Positions 26,678 through 36,448 of a stretch of DNA of 60,188 nucleotides are shown here, one piece after another; the stretch's first letter is position 1, and each line of letters starts with the position of its first letter. The position numbers and the translations under genes are program-made. Below the pieces are notes generated by a model. That model saw nothing but the letters and a program-made list of their open reading frames with translations, was not told the origin of the DNA and did not search any database. Location of the stretch: positions 1 through 60,188 of the forward strand of contig JAAYRZ010000153.1 in the NCBI GenBank assembly GCA_012518515.1, in the 5' to 3' direction. Source of the DNA: Alcaligenaceae bacterium (GTDB lineage: Bacteria > Pseudomonadota > Gammaproteobacteria > Burkholderiales > Burkholderiaceae_B).

Positions 26678-28303
26678 TTATAAAAATAAGGCTTCAGCTT
26701 GCTTCCTCAGCTCAAACTTCTGAATCTTACCCGTTGCTGTCTTGGCCAACTCACCAAAAACATAATACTTGGGACGCTTGAAACCAGCCAAATGATCACG
26801 GCAGTACTGATCGAGCTCTTCTTCAGTCACAAAAGCGTCATCCTTTAACTCAACAAAGGCAACCGGTACCTCGCCCCACTTTTCATCGTTAAGCGCTACA
26901 ACAGCTACGTTAGCAACACCGGGATACTTATAAAGCACATCCTCAACCTCAATACTGGAGATATTTTCGCCCCCTGAGATGATGATATCTTTACTGCGGT
27001 CCTTAATCTGCACATAGCCATCAGGATGCATTACACCCAAGTCCCCTGAGTGGAACCAACCATCAGCAAAGGTCTTGGCAGTTTCTTCAGGGTTTTTCAA
27101 GTAGCCCTTCATGACGATGTTACCGCGGAACATCAGCTCACCAATGGTATTACCATCGGCAGGAACGGGTTCCATGGTGTCCGGATTCAACACCGTAAAG
27201 CCTGCCTGTAAGGTGTAGCGCATCCCCTGACGGGCTTTTTTCATCGCCCGCTCTTCCATGGAAAGCTCCTGCCAGGCTGGCTTCTCGACACACCCTGCTG
27301 ACGGTCCATAAATTTCGGTTAAACCATAAACATGGGTAATGTTAAAGCCCATCTCTTCCATACGGGCTAGTACAGCTTCCGGAGGCGCGGCACCAGCAAT
27401 CATGCCATTAACCTCATGCTCAATACCCTGCTTAATCTCTTCGGGCGCATTAGCTAATGCAGCATGTACAACTGGCGCAGCACAGTAATAATTCACGCCC
27501 TCCTGACGAATCAGATCGAAACATGTCTTAGGATCAAATTTACGCAAACAAACATTCACCCCACCACGCGCTGCAATGGTCCAGGCAAAACACCAACCAT
27601 TACAATGAAATAAAGGCAAAGTCCATAAGTACACTGGACGCTTGGGCATATCAAACTCTAAAACTTGTGCAATTGCATTAAGCGCCGCACCGCGGTGATG
27701 ATATACCACCCCTTTGGGATTACCAGTAGTGCCTGAAGTGTAGTTCAAGGCAATGGCATCCCACTCATCCTCTGGCCAAACCCAATTATCAATATCCTCG
27801 GCAGTTTGCAAGAAAGCTTCATAGTCAAGCTCAGCAAAAGGTACTACATCCTTAGGGCCCAACTCATCGTTGACCTGTACTACCTTCAACTCAGGCAAAG
27901 CCTCTTTAATTTGAGGAATCAAGGGAGCAAACTCGCTATCGGCCATCAATAATTCAACTTCACCATGCTGCAGACAGTAAATAATGCCTTCAACCTCTAG
28001 CCGCACATTTAACGCCAACAGCACACCGCCTGACATCGGCACGCCAAAACTCGCTTCGACCATCGCCGGTGTGTTGTATAACAACGTAGCGACTGTAGTG
28101 CCACGATCCACACCATTTTGCCTAAGGGCAGCGGCCATTTGACGGCAGCGCTTATAAGTGTCTGTCCAGTTCTGACGAATTGAACCATGCACAATGGCCA
28201 AATCCTCACCGAACACCTCATGTGCACGGACCAAATAGTCTATGGGAGTTAAAGGTACATAGTTAGCAGCATTTTTGCCAAGACCTGTTTCATAATCAGC
28301 CAT
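26678..28303 (-). CDS. Acyl-CoA synthetase (AMP-binding, AlkK-like)
   Basis: Activates a carboxylic acid with ATP and CoA through an acyl-adenylate. The 541 residues show the P-loop-like YTSGTTGNPKGV near 190, the A5-type motif VYGLTEIYGPS, WFHSGDLGVMHPDGYVQIKDRSKD, and the C-terminal catalytic lysine in KTATGKIQKFELR. Overall wording resembles the medium-chain AlkK/DitJ-like group, but the chain length accepted cannot be read from sequence. AGGAG precedes the ATG by six bases. The gene stands alone; the enoyl-CoA hydratase at 41531 is a possible functional but not physical partner. Confidence 0.88.
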   Translation of the reverse strand: MADYETGLGKNAANYVPLTPIDYLVRAHEVFGEDLAIVHGSIRQNWTDTYKRCRQMAAALRQNGVDRGTTVATLLYNTPAMVEASFGVPMSGGVLLALNVRLEVEGIIYCLQHGEVELLMADSEFAPLIPQIKEALPELKVVQVNDELGPKDVVPFAELDYEAFLQTAEDIDNWVWPEDEWDAIALNYTSGTTGNPKGVVYHHRGAALNAIAQVLEFDMPKRPVYLWTLPLFHCNGWCFAWTIAARGGVNVCLRKFDPKTCFDLIRQEGVNYYCAAPVVHAALANAPEEIKQGIEHEVNGMIAGAAPPEAVLARMEEMGFNITHVYGLTEIYGPSAGCVEKPAWQELSMEERAMKKARQGMRYTLQAGFTVLNPDTMEPVPADGNTIGELMFRGNIVMKGYLKNPEETAKTFADGWFHSGDLGVMHPDGYVQIKDRSKDIIISGGENISSIEVEDVLYKYPGVANVAVVALNDEKWGEVPVAFVELKDDAFVTEEELDQYCRDHLAGFKRPKYYVFGELAKTATGKIQKFELRKQAEALFL

Positions 28304-28488
28304 TGCGTCTCCTTTTTTAATAAAGTGCTTTTTTTAAATTTTAGCAGTGCTAAAAATTGTGGCATTGATCTATGTTGAAGTGTTAGTAAAATCTTAACTA
28401 ATCAGACTAAAGTTCGAGAGATACAGAACACAGTAACATTACAGAATTAACTAATTTAGCAGATCCAAAATCAAAACGTTTATTTTTC

Positions 28489-29382
28489 TTAAGCTCGTGG
28501 ATGATGTTTTTGGTGCAAGGTTTTTAAACGCTCTCTTGCCACATGAGTATAAATCTGTGTTGTAGAAATATCTGCATGTCCCAATAGCATCTGAACCACG
28601 CGCAAGTCAGCGCCATGATTAAGTAGATGAGTGGCAAACGCATGTCTCAACACATGCGGCGACAAAGGAACCTGAATTGCTTGTTGTTGGGCATATTTTT
28701 TGACTAACTGCCAAAAAGCCTGACGGCTCATCGCGCTGCCCAAGCGCGTAATAAATACCGCATCGTCTAGGCGACCTTTGAGTAACTCAGGCCTAGCCTC
28801 AAGCAAATAACGTTCTAACCAATGCACGGCCTCCTCACCTAAGGGCACAATACGATCCTTGCCCCCCTTACCTTCGATCACACGCACAAAGCCTTCATTG
28901 AGAGCCAAGTGAAAATTTTTCAAACTGATTAATTCAGTCACTCTTAGCCCAGTTGCGTAAAGAGTTTCTAGCATCGCCTTATCCCTAAGACCACCCGGAG
29001 TCTCAACATCCGGTGCCGCTAGCAGTAACTCAACTTGAGATTCACTTAAGGTTTTAGGAAAGCGCGCCGCTTGTCTAGCTGGCTTTATATGCAAACAGGG
29101 GTCTTCGCTCATCTGATGACTTTGAATGGCCCAAGCATAAAACCTTCTTAAGGTCGCTAAACGTCGATTAGCAGTACTAGCTTTAGTTTGTAAATGCATT
29201 TGTGCTAACCAAGCCTGTATATCTTCCGCCTTCACCGCCAACAGTGATACATCATGGCGCTTTTCTTTTAAAAACTTTAGAAAAGCAGTCATATCTTGCC
29301 GATAAGCAGCCAAGGTATTTTTAGACAAGCCATCCTCAAGCCATAAGCTATCTAAAAAAGTAGAGACATAGCTTTCCTGCAT
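28489..29382 (-). CDS. xerD: Tyrosine recombinase XerD
   Basis: Acts with XerC at dif to resolve chromosome dimers. With the chosen start it has 297 residues. The SAM-like N-terminal domain (WLEDGLSKNTLAAYRQDM) is followed by the catalytic domain with Arg147, Lys in GKGGKDR (172-175), His243 and Arg246 in SPHVLRHAFATHLL, His269 and Tyr278. The start at 29382 is preferred over the ATG four codons upstream because GGGAG lies five bases before it and homologues begin MQxS. The divergently transcribed AEC transporter gene begins 104 bases away. Confidence 0.94.
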   Translation of the reverse strand: MQESYVSTFLDSLWLEDGLSKNTLAAYRQDMTAFLKFLKEKRHDVSLLAVKAEDIQAWLAQMHLQTKASTANRRLATLRRFYAWAIQSHQMSEDPCLHIKPARQAARFPKTLSESQVELLLAAPDVETPGGLRDKAMLETLYATGLRVTELISLKNFHLALNEGFVRVIEGKGGKDRIVPLGEEAVHWLERYLLEARPELLKGRLDDAVFITRLGSAMSRQAFWQLVKKYAQQQAIQVPLSPHVLRHAFATHLLNHGADLRVVQMLLGHADISTTQIYTHVARERLKTLHQKHHPRA

Positions 29383-29486
29383 CTTTTCTCCCATTGAACA
29401 GTGAATATTTCAGCTATACTTAACAGTATTTTAAACCGTAAGACTACGAATAGTTTAAGCTCCGTCCTCACTCTACACGCATTATC

Positions 29487-30416
29487 ATGAGCATTTTATA
29501 TATTCTTTTACCCGATATCATTTTGGTTGCCCTGGGTTGGCTCATGATTAACAAACTACGCTTTAATCGGGATTTTTTTGCTGCGACAGAAAAGATGGTT
29601 TACTTCATCATGTTTCCGTCCTTATTATTTCGCTCAGTATTGTCAAGTCCCCTCAGCCTTAACACCGCTGGCAGCTCACTACTATCCTGTGCCCTACTCG
29701 CCTTGGCCGGTTTACTTGTCGCTAGTTTGGCAAAAACTGTGCTAAAAGTCGATCGACGATCGGCTAACTCTACTCAACAATGTGTTTATCGATTTAGTAC
29801 CTACATCGCTCTCTCACTCGCCCCCTCAGTTGGTGGCGCCGAAGGAGTTGCAGTCATGGCGGTCTTTATCGGCTTTACTGTTCCTCTGGTAAATATCTTG
29901 GCAGTACGAGCTCTAGCCTCTGAGCATGGTGGCAGCATACTTAAATCGATCATCACCAATCCCTTAGTACTTGCTACCGTCTCAGCTGTTATTTTAAATC
30001 TACTTGGCTTCAAGCTACCCTCAGTCTTGGACAATACTCTATCCAAACTTGGTCAAGGTTCTATCCCGCTTGGCTTGATTTGTATAGGCGCAGCCTTACA
30101 GCTTAGAGAAGGCACTACCAATGCACCACTAGTAGCCTGGATGACCATATCACGCTTAGTCCTCATGCCTGTCTTTGCCCTGATTATTTCAACCCTCATG
30201 GGCTTTAGTATTTTACAAACACAAATGTTCGTGATTTTTGCTGCCATCCCCACAGCACCCGCTGCTTATGTCTTAGCCGTTCGCATGAGCGGTGATGCAC
30301 GTTTAGTAGCCAATGTGATCTCAGTACAGACCTTAAGTTGTATACTAACTATCCCTCTCTGGCTATATCTCATTGTAAATACAAACTTTTTACAAACAAT
30401 AAGCAATTATTTTTAA
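29487..30416 (+). CDS. AEC family transporter (auxin efflux carrier-like)
   Basis: A 309-residue integral membrane protein with about ten hydrophobic segments, starting YILLPDIILVALGWLMINK. The family's paired half-repeats are visible: the first around LRFNRDFFAATEKMVYFIMFP with its crossover, the second starting near SIITNPLVLATVSAVILNLLG and ending QTLSCILTIPLWLYLIV. Relatives export or import organic acids such as malate; substrate and direction cannot be assigned here. The gene is divergent from xerD, a neighbourhood common in related Burkholderiales. Confidence 0.85.
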   Translation: MSILYILLPDIILVALGWLMINKLRFNRDFFAATEKMVYFIMFPSLLFRSVLSSPLSLNTAGSSLLSCALLALAGLLVASLAKTVLKVDRRSANSTQQCVYRFSTYIALSLAPSVGGAEGVAVMAVFIGFTVPLVNILAVRALASEHGGSILKSIITNPLVLATVSAVILNLLGFKLPSVLDNTLSKLGQGSIPLGLICIGAALQLREGTTNAPLVAWMTISRLVLMPVFALIISTLMGFSILQTQMFVIFAAIPTAPAAYVLAVRMSGDARLVANVISVQTLSCILTIPLWLYLIVNTNFLQTISNYF

Positions 30417-30487
30417 TAAAATTTACAATAAAAATAATTATAATTCATATATTTAACAACGAATTAGCCATATTATCTAGAATTTAC

Positions 30488-31015
30488 ATGAATCAAGAAC
30501 TAAGTCATTATCACTTATTTTTAGCTGATGAAGAAGCCACTACCCTACTGGCAAAACGACTAGCTAATGCCATTTTTCCTGACTTATCAAGCAGTTGCGA
30601 ACCTAACCTTAGTAAATTTACCGGAGCTCGTATCTACTTACATGGTGATTTAGGGGCTGGAAAAACAACTTTTGCTCGTGCTTTTTTACAGGCCTTAGGC
30701 GTAACAGGAAGAATAAAAAGTCCCACATACACCCTACTTGAAAGCTATAATGTTTCTAGCTTATACTTATATCACTTTGATTTTTATAGGTTTAGTGATT
30801 CTGACGAATGGCAGGAAGCCGGTTTTGAAGAGCAATTACTTGATCAGGCTATCGTGTTGGTTGAGTGGTCAGAAAAAGCAAATGAGCAACTACCCCCTCC
30901 GGACGTAAGACTGCATTTAAATTATCAAGATGAGGGTAGAGAGGCTGTGCTATCAGCAATTTCAGACAAAGGGAAACAATGGTTAAACAATTTGAACTCA
31001 CAGACAAAGGCTTAA
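30488..31015 (+). CDS. tsaE: tRNA threonylcarbamoyladenosine biosynthesis ATPase TsaE
   Basis: ATPase of the TsaB-TsaD-TsaE complex that makes t6A37 in ANN-decoding tRNAs. Walker A GDLGAGKT is at residues 53-60, followed by IKSPTYTLLESY and HFDFYRFSDSDEW; VLVEWSEKA is the conserved C-terminal strand. The longer frame begins inside the transporter gene, so ATG 30488 (175 residues) is used. It has only AT-rich sequence before it and no ribosome binding site. Its last 37 bases overlap the amidase gene, as tsaE-amiC pairs often do. Confidence 0.93.
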   Translation: MNQELSHYHLFLADEEATTLLAKRLANAIFPDLSSSCEPNLSKFTGARIYLHGDLGAGKTTFARAFLQALGVTGRIKSPTYTLLESYNVSSLYLYHFDFYRFSDSDEWQEAGFEEQLLDQAIVLVEWSEKANEQLPPPDVRLHLNYQDEGREAVLSAISDKGKQWLNNLNSQTKA

Positions 31016-32304
31016 AGCGTCGCCGCGCCCTAAGCGTTGCGGGTAGCATGTTGACCCTGAGCGTCATTCCCAAATGGGTTCATGCTGCCTCTCCCCAAGT
31101 TCTAGCAGTCCGTACTTGGCCTGCTGATGAATACACGCGCGTAACCTTGGAGCTCAGTGCTCCACTTAATGCCGAACATTTCATGCTCGACAACCCTAGT
31201 CGCTTAGTTGTCGACTTACAGGGCATTACCTTGAATCAGGCACTCAACTCGCTTGTTTCACAGATCAAGCCTAATGATCCCTATATTCAATCAATACGTG
31301 TTGCACAGAATCGCGCAGATGTGGTCCGACTGGTCATGGACTTAAAACAATCAATCGCACCGCAAGTATTTACACTAAAACCTATCGGTGATTATCAATT
31401 CCGTTTAGTACTGGATCTTTACCCTAAAGTTGCGCGCGATCCGCTGATGGCTTTATTAGATACTCAAGGTGACGACCCCTTAGCTGGCATTATTGATCAG
31501 CTAGGGGGTAATCGCCCTACAACTAATGCACCGACGGTACAAGGCCAAGTAGCTCCTAGCGCTCCTCCCACCACTAGCCCAAGTCGTAGTAACCGTGGTT
31601 CACGACCCGTATTAGTAGCGATTGACCCCGGTCATGGTGGAGAAGACCCTGGTGCAATCGGTCCACGGGGCACCCGTGAAAAAGACATTGTCCTTGCTAT
31701 CGGCAAGTACTTGCGGGATCAGGTTAATGCACAGCCTAATATGCGTGCGTATATGACCCGTGACGCTGACTTCTTTGTGCCTTTACAAGTTCGAGTACAA
31801 AAAGCTCGTCGTGTCAAAGCGGATATTTTCGTCTCAATACACGCCGATGCCTTTACTAACCCTAGCGCTCGCGGGACCACCGTCTTTACCCTCTCCAACA
31901 AAGGGGCTAGTAGCGCAGCAGCCAAGTGGTTAGCCAATCGTGAAAACCAAGCTGATATGATTGGGGGTGTTGACTTCGGCGTTCACGATAGAAGCACCGC
32001 TAGTGTTTTATTAGACATGTCGACCTCACAGCAGATTCAAGACTCTTTAAAGATCGGTCATCAGGTGCTTAACTCACTAGCCAAGATAAATGGTGTCCAT
32101 AGTCGTCGCGTTGAGCAAGCTGGTTTTGCCGTGTTACGCTCACCCGACATTCCTTCAATTCTGGTAGAGACAGCCTTTATTTCTAACCCTCAAGAAGAGC
32201 AATTCTTACGCTCCAAGAGCAATCAAAAGGCTTTAGCACAAGGTATAGTCAGGGGTTTACAGGATTATCTTGCGACTAATCCACCATTAGCAAGAGTTGG
32301 TTAA
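30979..32304 (+). CDS. amiC: N-acetylmuramoyl-L-alanine amidase (AmiC-like, Tat signal)
   Basis: Cleaves the peptide from N-acetylmuramic acid during daughter-cell separation. The N-terminus KRRRALSVAGSMLTL ending VHA-AS looks like a twin-arginine signal. An AMIN domain (about 45-150) that would target the septum, a Pro/Ser/Thr linker (about 180-210) and an Amidase_3 domain follow. Zinc ligands His219 (DPGHGGEDPGA), Glu234 and His288 (SIHADAF) and the catalytic Glu in LVETAFISN are present. AGGG lies five bases before the ATG. The start lies within tsaE, implying coupled expression. A strong terminator follows. Confidence 0.93.
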   Translation: MVKQFELTDKGLKRRRALSVAGSMLTLSVIPKWVHAASPQVLAVRTWPADEYTRVTLELSAPLNAEHFMLDNPSRLVVDLQGITLNQALNSLVSQIKPNDPYIQSIRVAQNRADVVRLVMDLKQSIAPQVFTLKPIGDYQFRLVLDLYPKVARDPLMALLDTQGDDPLAGIIDQLGGNRPTTNAPTVQGQVAPSAPPTTSPSRSNRGSRPVLVAIDPGHGGEDPGAIGPRGTREKDIVLAIGKYLRDQVNAQPNMRAYMTRDADFFVPLQVRVQKARRVKADIFVSIHADAFTNPSARGTTVFTLSNKGASSAAAKWLANRENQADMIGGVDFGVHDRSTASVLLDMSTSQQIQDSLKIGHQVLNSLAKINGVHSRRVEQAGFAVLRSPDIPSILVETAFISNPQEEQFLRSKSNQKALAQGIVRGLQDYLATNPPLARVG

Positions 32305-32337
32305 ATTACTGCTAAAATCTCATTAGAATGACTTTTT

Positions 32338-32369
32338 AAAACCGCTTGATTAATATCGAGCGGTTTTTT
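32338..32369 (+). terminator. Intrinsic terminator between amiC and mutL
   Basis: AAAACCGCTTGAT and ATCGAGCGGTTTT pair with one wobble around a TAAT loop and are followed by further T (T tract 32364-32369). The first possible mutL ATG is at 32373, so the hairpin is essentially the mutL leader. Confidence 0.85.
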
Positions 32370-32381
32370 AATATGTACGCT

Positions 32382-34307
32382 ATGACTCAAAGAAAAGAAA
32401 TACAAGCCCTTCCCGAACAACTCGTCAATCAAATTGCTGCTGGCGAAGTGATTGAACGACCCGCTTCCGTCCTTAAAGAAGTGCTGGAAAATGCCATTGA
32501 TGCAGGCGCCAGTCAAATTGAAGTACGTCTAGAAGGTGGCGGCATTCGTCGCATCTGTGTAATTGATGATGGCAGTGGTATACCTGTTGACGAATTGCCC
32601 TTGGCACTCACTCAGCATGCTACAAGTAAGATTCGCTCCCTAGAGGAACTAGAGTCCGTATCTTCTATGGGCTTTCGTGGAGAAGCCTTAGCATCTATTG
32701 CCTCCGTTAGTCGCATGACAATTACCTCACGAAGCGCAGATCAGGAACACGCCTTTAGCATCTGCGGCACATCCAGAGAAATTACTCCAGCTGCTGGTGG
32801 CTTAGGCACAACCATTGATGTCAAGCAATTATTTGAGCATATTCCCGCTCGTCGCAAGTTCCTTAAAACCGAAGGGACAGAGTTCGGACATGCTGTGGAT
32901 GCGCTTGAACGCATTGCCATGGCTAATCCTCATATCAGTTTTAGAATATTCCACAATCAAAAACCCTATAAACAATGGCAGGCGACTGATTCTTTCCAAC
33001 GCGTACGCGATGTTATCGGTGAAGAGTTTATAGAGCACGGACTAGAAGTACAGATGGATCACGGTTTAGCCCGAGTCCACGGTATGATTATTCATCCAAC
33101 CGCCGCTAGAGCAAGAGCTGATAAACAATTTCTTTTCGTTAATGGCCGGTTTATACGTGACCGCACTATCAGTCATGCGATTCGTCAGGCTTATAGCGAT
33201 GTATTGCATGGTGACCGTCAAGCAGCCTACGTGCTCTTTTTAGAAATTGCACCCGAATTAGTGGATGTGAATGTACACCCAGCTAAGAGCGAGGTGCGAT
33301 TTAGAGAGTCAGGTGCAGTCTATAGACTCTTTACACAGGCTCTGAAAGCTGCCCTCTCTAACACAGGAGGCCAAAACCAAAGTGATGCTAATACTGTGCT
33401 CAGCGCACTAGGACGTCCCGGTGTTGGTCAAGCTTCAGACCTTGTTAAAAACTCGAACGAACTACAGCAAAACCTTGGCTCGCAAGGGCTTCTAACACCT
33501 GGAACCTTTCAGAATCATCACGTTTCCGGACACTCTACGACTGGCCATGCCTCAAGCTTTCCGACGAGCAGCTATCAACAAAACCCCTTAGAATTAGCTC
33601 CGGTTGGTGACTGGCAATCAGCCTACGCCCCTATTAGTGATAGCACGATTAAAGCGCCACTACCTTCTTCAGTACCACTAGCCAACTTTGCAGATTCAAC
33701 AAAGCACGAAAGTGACGCTGATAACTTCCCTCTAGGCATGGCAATTGGTCAGTTACATGGTATTTATATACTAGCGCAAAACCAATCTGGGCTGGTATTG
33801 GTTGACATGCATGCAGCCCATGAACGAGTAGTCTATGAGCAGCTAAAGCAATTGCATGACCAACAAGATATTGTGACACAAGAATTCTTAGTACCCTTTT
33901 TAATAGCCTGTACTGAAAAAGAAGTAGCGATTGTCGAGTCTGAACAAGAGTTATTACTAGAGTTGGGTCTACGATTACATGCCAGTGGGCCTAAGAGCAT
34001 TACAGTACGCGCTGTACCTGCACTACTGGCTAGAGGTGATATTGAAAGTCTTGTTTTAGGTGTTTTAAAAGACATTAATGATATTGGTAGTACTGAAAGG
34101 CTCGCCTTACAGCGCAATGAAATTTTATCTACTATGGCCTGTCATGGTGCTGTACGAGCTAACAAATTTCTTAACATCGCAGAGATGAACGCACTGTTGC
34201 GAGCCATGGAAGCTACAGAGAAAGCGGATAACTGCAACCATGGTCGTCCAACCTGGTTCCAATGGTCAATGCGTGATTTAGATAAACTCTTTATGCGTGG
34301 CGAGTAA
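32382..34307 (+). CDS. mutL: DNA mismatch repair endonuclease MutL
   Basis: Links MutS mismatch recognition to strand incision. The GHKL ATPase is clear: NQIAAGEVIERPASVLKE, ENAIDAGA, DDGSGI and GFRGEALASI. After a variable linker (about 350-450) the dimerisation domain contains DMHAAHERVVYE, which fits the endonuclease motif DxHA(x)2E(x)4E, together with ACHGAVRAN and CNHGRP. This is therefore the nicking type, as expected where MutH is absent. The start is ambiguous: ATG 32382 (641 residues) or ATG 32373 (three residues more). Neither has a Shine-Dalgarno motif, and both lie just past a terminator hairpin. miaA follows after five bases. Confidence 0.95.
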   Translation: MTQRKEIQALPEQLVNQIAAGEVIERPASVLKEVLENAIDAGASQIEVRLEGGGIRRICVIDDGSGIPVDELPLALTQHATSKIRSLEELESVSSMGFRGEALASIASVSRMTITSRSADQEHAFSICGTSREITPAAGGLGTTIDVKQLFEHIPARRKFLKTEGTEFGHAVDALERIAMANPHISFRIFHNQKPYKQWQATDSFQRVRDVIGEEFIEHGLEVQMDHGLARVHGMIIHPTAARARADKQFLFVNGRFIRDRTISHAIRQAYSDVLHGDRQAAYVLFLEIAPELVDVNVHPAKSEVRFRESGAVYRLFTQALKAALSNTGGQNQSDANTVLSALGRPGVGQASDLVKNSNELQQNLGSQGLLTPGTFQNHHVSGHSTTGHASSFPTSSYQQNPLELAPVGDWQSAYAPISDSTIKAPLPSSVPLANFADSTKHESDADNFPLGMAIGQLHGIYILAQNQSGLVLVDMHAAHERVVYEQLKQLHDQQDIVTQEFLVPFLIACTEKEVAIVESEQELLLELGLRLHASGPKSITVRAVPALLARGDIESLVLGVLKDINDIGSTERLALQRNEILSTMACHGAVRANKFLNIAEMNALLRAMEATEKADNCNHGRPTWFQWSMRDLDKLFMRGE

Positions 34308-34312
34308 CTTTG

Positions 34313-35248
34313 ATGAAGAAAAGAATTCTCTGTATTTGTGGCCCTACTGCGGCCGGTAAGTCTGCTTCAGTCTTGACTTTAGCAAAAAGCAGTCCTATTG
34401 AAATCATCTCTATGGACTCAGCCACTATTTATAAAACCATGGATATTGGCACCGCCAAAGCCAGTTTAGAAGAACAAGCTCAGGTAACACACCACTTATT
34501 AGATATTCGTGATCCAGCAGAAAGCTATAGTGCCGCAGATTTTGTAGAGGATACGCTACAGTTAATTCCAGCCATTGAATCTCGTGACTCACAAGCAATA
34601 ATTGAGGGTGGCACGATGATGTATCACAAGGCCTTGCGTGAAGGACTGCACAATTTACCTAAAGCTGATGTAGTTCTTAGAGAGGCCATCGAGGCAGAAG
34701 CTGCTGACCAAGGCTGGCCAGCCATGCATGACAAACTGTTGACACTCGATCCAGTCACAGCAGAACGACTATCACCCAACGACAGTCAACGCATCTCGCG
34801 CGCTCTAGAAATCATTAAGCTTACAGGACAACCCATGTCCGCACTTCTTGCCACACAAAAAGAACCGCTACATGATTATGAGTTTGTGACGATCAGCCTT
34901 GAACCCGTTGAGCGTCATCTTTTACACGAGCAAATCGCCAAGCGTTTCTATCAAATGATGGATCAGGGCTTTTTAGAAGAAGTAGAAAGACTGTATAAAC
35001 GTGAAGACTTACACCCAGAATTACCCTCCATACGTTGTGTCGGCTATAGACAGCTATGGGATTATTTAGCGGGTAACAGCAGCTATGATGAAGCCGTTGA
35101 GCGCGGCATTGCTGCAACAAGACAATTGGCCAAACGCCAAATCACTTGGTTGCGCAGTCAACCGGAAAGAATTCAAGTTGACTGCTTTTCTCATAATGTA
35201 CCAGGACAGGTACTAGAGATAGCTCATAAACTGGGCTTTGTAGACTAA
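34313..35248 (+). CDS. miaA: tRNA dimethylallyltransferase MiaA
   Basis: Adds the dimethylallyl group to A37 of UNN-decoding tRNAs, the first step to ms2i6A. The 311 residues begin with P-loop GPTAAGKS (10-17), then SMDSATIYKTMDIGTAK, the DIRDPAESYSAADF loop, GGTMMYHKAL and RCVGYRQLWDYL with RQLAKRQITWLR. The frame includes a TTG one codon earlier; ATG 34313 is used. It lies five bases after mutL, the classical mutL-miaA operon, and converges on purM with 15 bases between stops. Confidence 0.96.
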   Translation: MKKRILCICGPTAAGKSASVLTLAKSSPIEIISMDSATIYKTMDIGTAKASLEEQAQVTHHLLDIRDPAESYSAADFVEDTLQLIPAIESRDSQAIIEGGTMMYHKALREGLHNLPKADVVLREAIEAEAADQGWPAMHDKLLTLDPVTAERLSPNDSQRISRALEIIKLTGQPMSALLATQKEPLHDYEFVTISLEPVERHLLHEQIAKRFYQMMDQGFLEEVERLYKREDLHPELPSIRCVGYRQLWDYLAGNSSYDEAVERGIAATRQLAKRQITWLRSQPERIQVDCFSHNVPGQVLEIAHKLGFVD

Positions 35249-35263
35249 TCAGTAATAAGTAGC

Positions 35264-36313
35264 TTAGTCATTAATCACGACACGGTCACCGTCACCCTGC
35301 TCGACAATCTTGCCCAAATGATAGACGGTCTCACCTGCTTGTCTGAGTTGCGCTTTAATCGCTTCGGCCGAATCGGACGCTACAACAATAACCATACCTA
35401 AACCACAGTTAAAGACTCGATACATCTCTTGGGTATCAACATTGCCCTGCTCTTGTAGCCACTGGAATAATGGTGGTAACTGCCACTCACCCTTTTGTAA
35501 ATGAGCCGCTAAGCCTTCAGGCACAATACGTGGGATGTTTTCCAATAAACCACCGCCAGTAACGTGCACTAAGCCCTTAATGGCCTCACCATGTGTTTCA
35601 ATCGCAGCTAAAACAGGCTTAACATAAAGACGGGTAGGTGCCATGATTGCTTCTCTGAACGTTGTGTCTTCGAAGGCGTCATCAGGCTTAATCCCTGCAC
35701 GATCGATGATCTTACGGATCAAGGAGTAACCATTAGAGTGAGGGCCGCTAGAAGCTAAAGCGATCACCTCATCACCAGCAGCAATTGTTGAGCCATTAAT
35801 AATTTTGGACTTTTCAACGGCTCCTACAGCAAAACCAGCCAAATCATATTCGCCCTCAGGATACATCCCCGGCATCTCGGCTGTTTCCCCACCAATCAAA
35901 GCACATCCAGAAAGCTCACAACCCTTAGCAATACCTCCTACGACGGCCGCAGCCTTATCGACAGAAAGTACTCCGCAAGCAAAATAGTCTAGGAAAAACA
36001 ACGGCTCTGCGCCCTGGACCAAGATGTCATTAACGCTCATCGCGACTAAGTCAATACCAACGGTATCGTGCTTATCCCAGTCAAATGCTAGGCGCAACTT
36101 AGTGCCAACACCATCGGTGCCAGCCACCAGTACCGGCTCTTCATAGCGCTTAGGAACTTCAAATAAAGCACCAAAACCGCCAAGACCAGTCAAAACCCCT
36201 TCACGCATGGTTTTAGCTGCCAACGGCTTAATACGATCAACTAAAGCCTCACCGGCATCGATATCCACACCCGCATCGCGATAACTTAAAGGGGAGTTTT
36301 GCTTATTTGTCAT
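35264..36313 (-). CDS. purM: Phosphoribosylformylglycinamidine cyclo-ligase
   Basis: AIR synthetase, fifth step of purine synthesis. The 349 residues contain [20 protein letters not shown], the ATP-binding [43 protein letters not shown] and [13 protein letters not shown]. The frame opens at a TTG five codons earlier; ATG 36313, ten bases after GGG, matches the usual [16 protein letters not shown] start. It is divergent from hda across 135 AT-rich bases, the arrangement seen in Bordetella relatives. Those bases contain AATAATGATTATT (36338-36350), a partial palindrome of unknown role. Confidence 0.96.
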   Translation of the reverse strand: MTNKQNSPLSYRDAGVDIDAGEALVDRIKPLAAKTMREGVLTGLGGFGALFEVPKRYEEPVLVAGTDGVGTKLRLAFDWDKHDTVGIDLVAMSVNDILVQGAEPLFFLDYFACGVLSVDKAAAVVGGIAKGCELSGCALIGGETAEMPGMYPEGEYDLAGFAVGAVEKSKIINGSTIAAGDEVIALASSGPHSNGYSLIRKIIDRAGIKPDDAFEDTTFREAIMAPTRLYVKPVLAAIETHGEAIKGLVHVTGGGLLENIPRIVPEGLAAHLQKGEWQLPPLFQWLQEQGNVDTQEMYRVFNCGLGMVIVVASDSAEAIKAQLRQAGETVYHLGKIVEQGDGDRVVIND

Positions 36314-36448
36314 GAGAAATGTACCCAAATATGTAAGAATAATGATTATTGTTAAAAAAACAAATGCACTCTGCTGCGCAATAAGTAGATTATCCTATTT
36401 TACGATAAATTATCACTCAAAGTGCTTGAGTGGTAGCAATGATTTTGA

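Noticed and set aside
28489..29382. Tyrosine recombinase as a mobile-element integrase
   Set aside because: Sequence, length and housekeeping neighbours fit chromosomal XerD. No attachment repeats or cargo are present.
36338..36350. AATAATGATTATT as a Fur box in the purM/hda gap
   Set aside because: Only a partial match to the 19-base Fur consensus in an AT-rich region, and neither gene suggests iron control.
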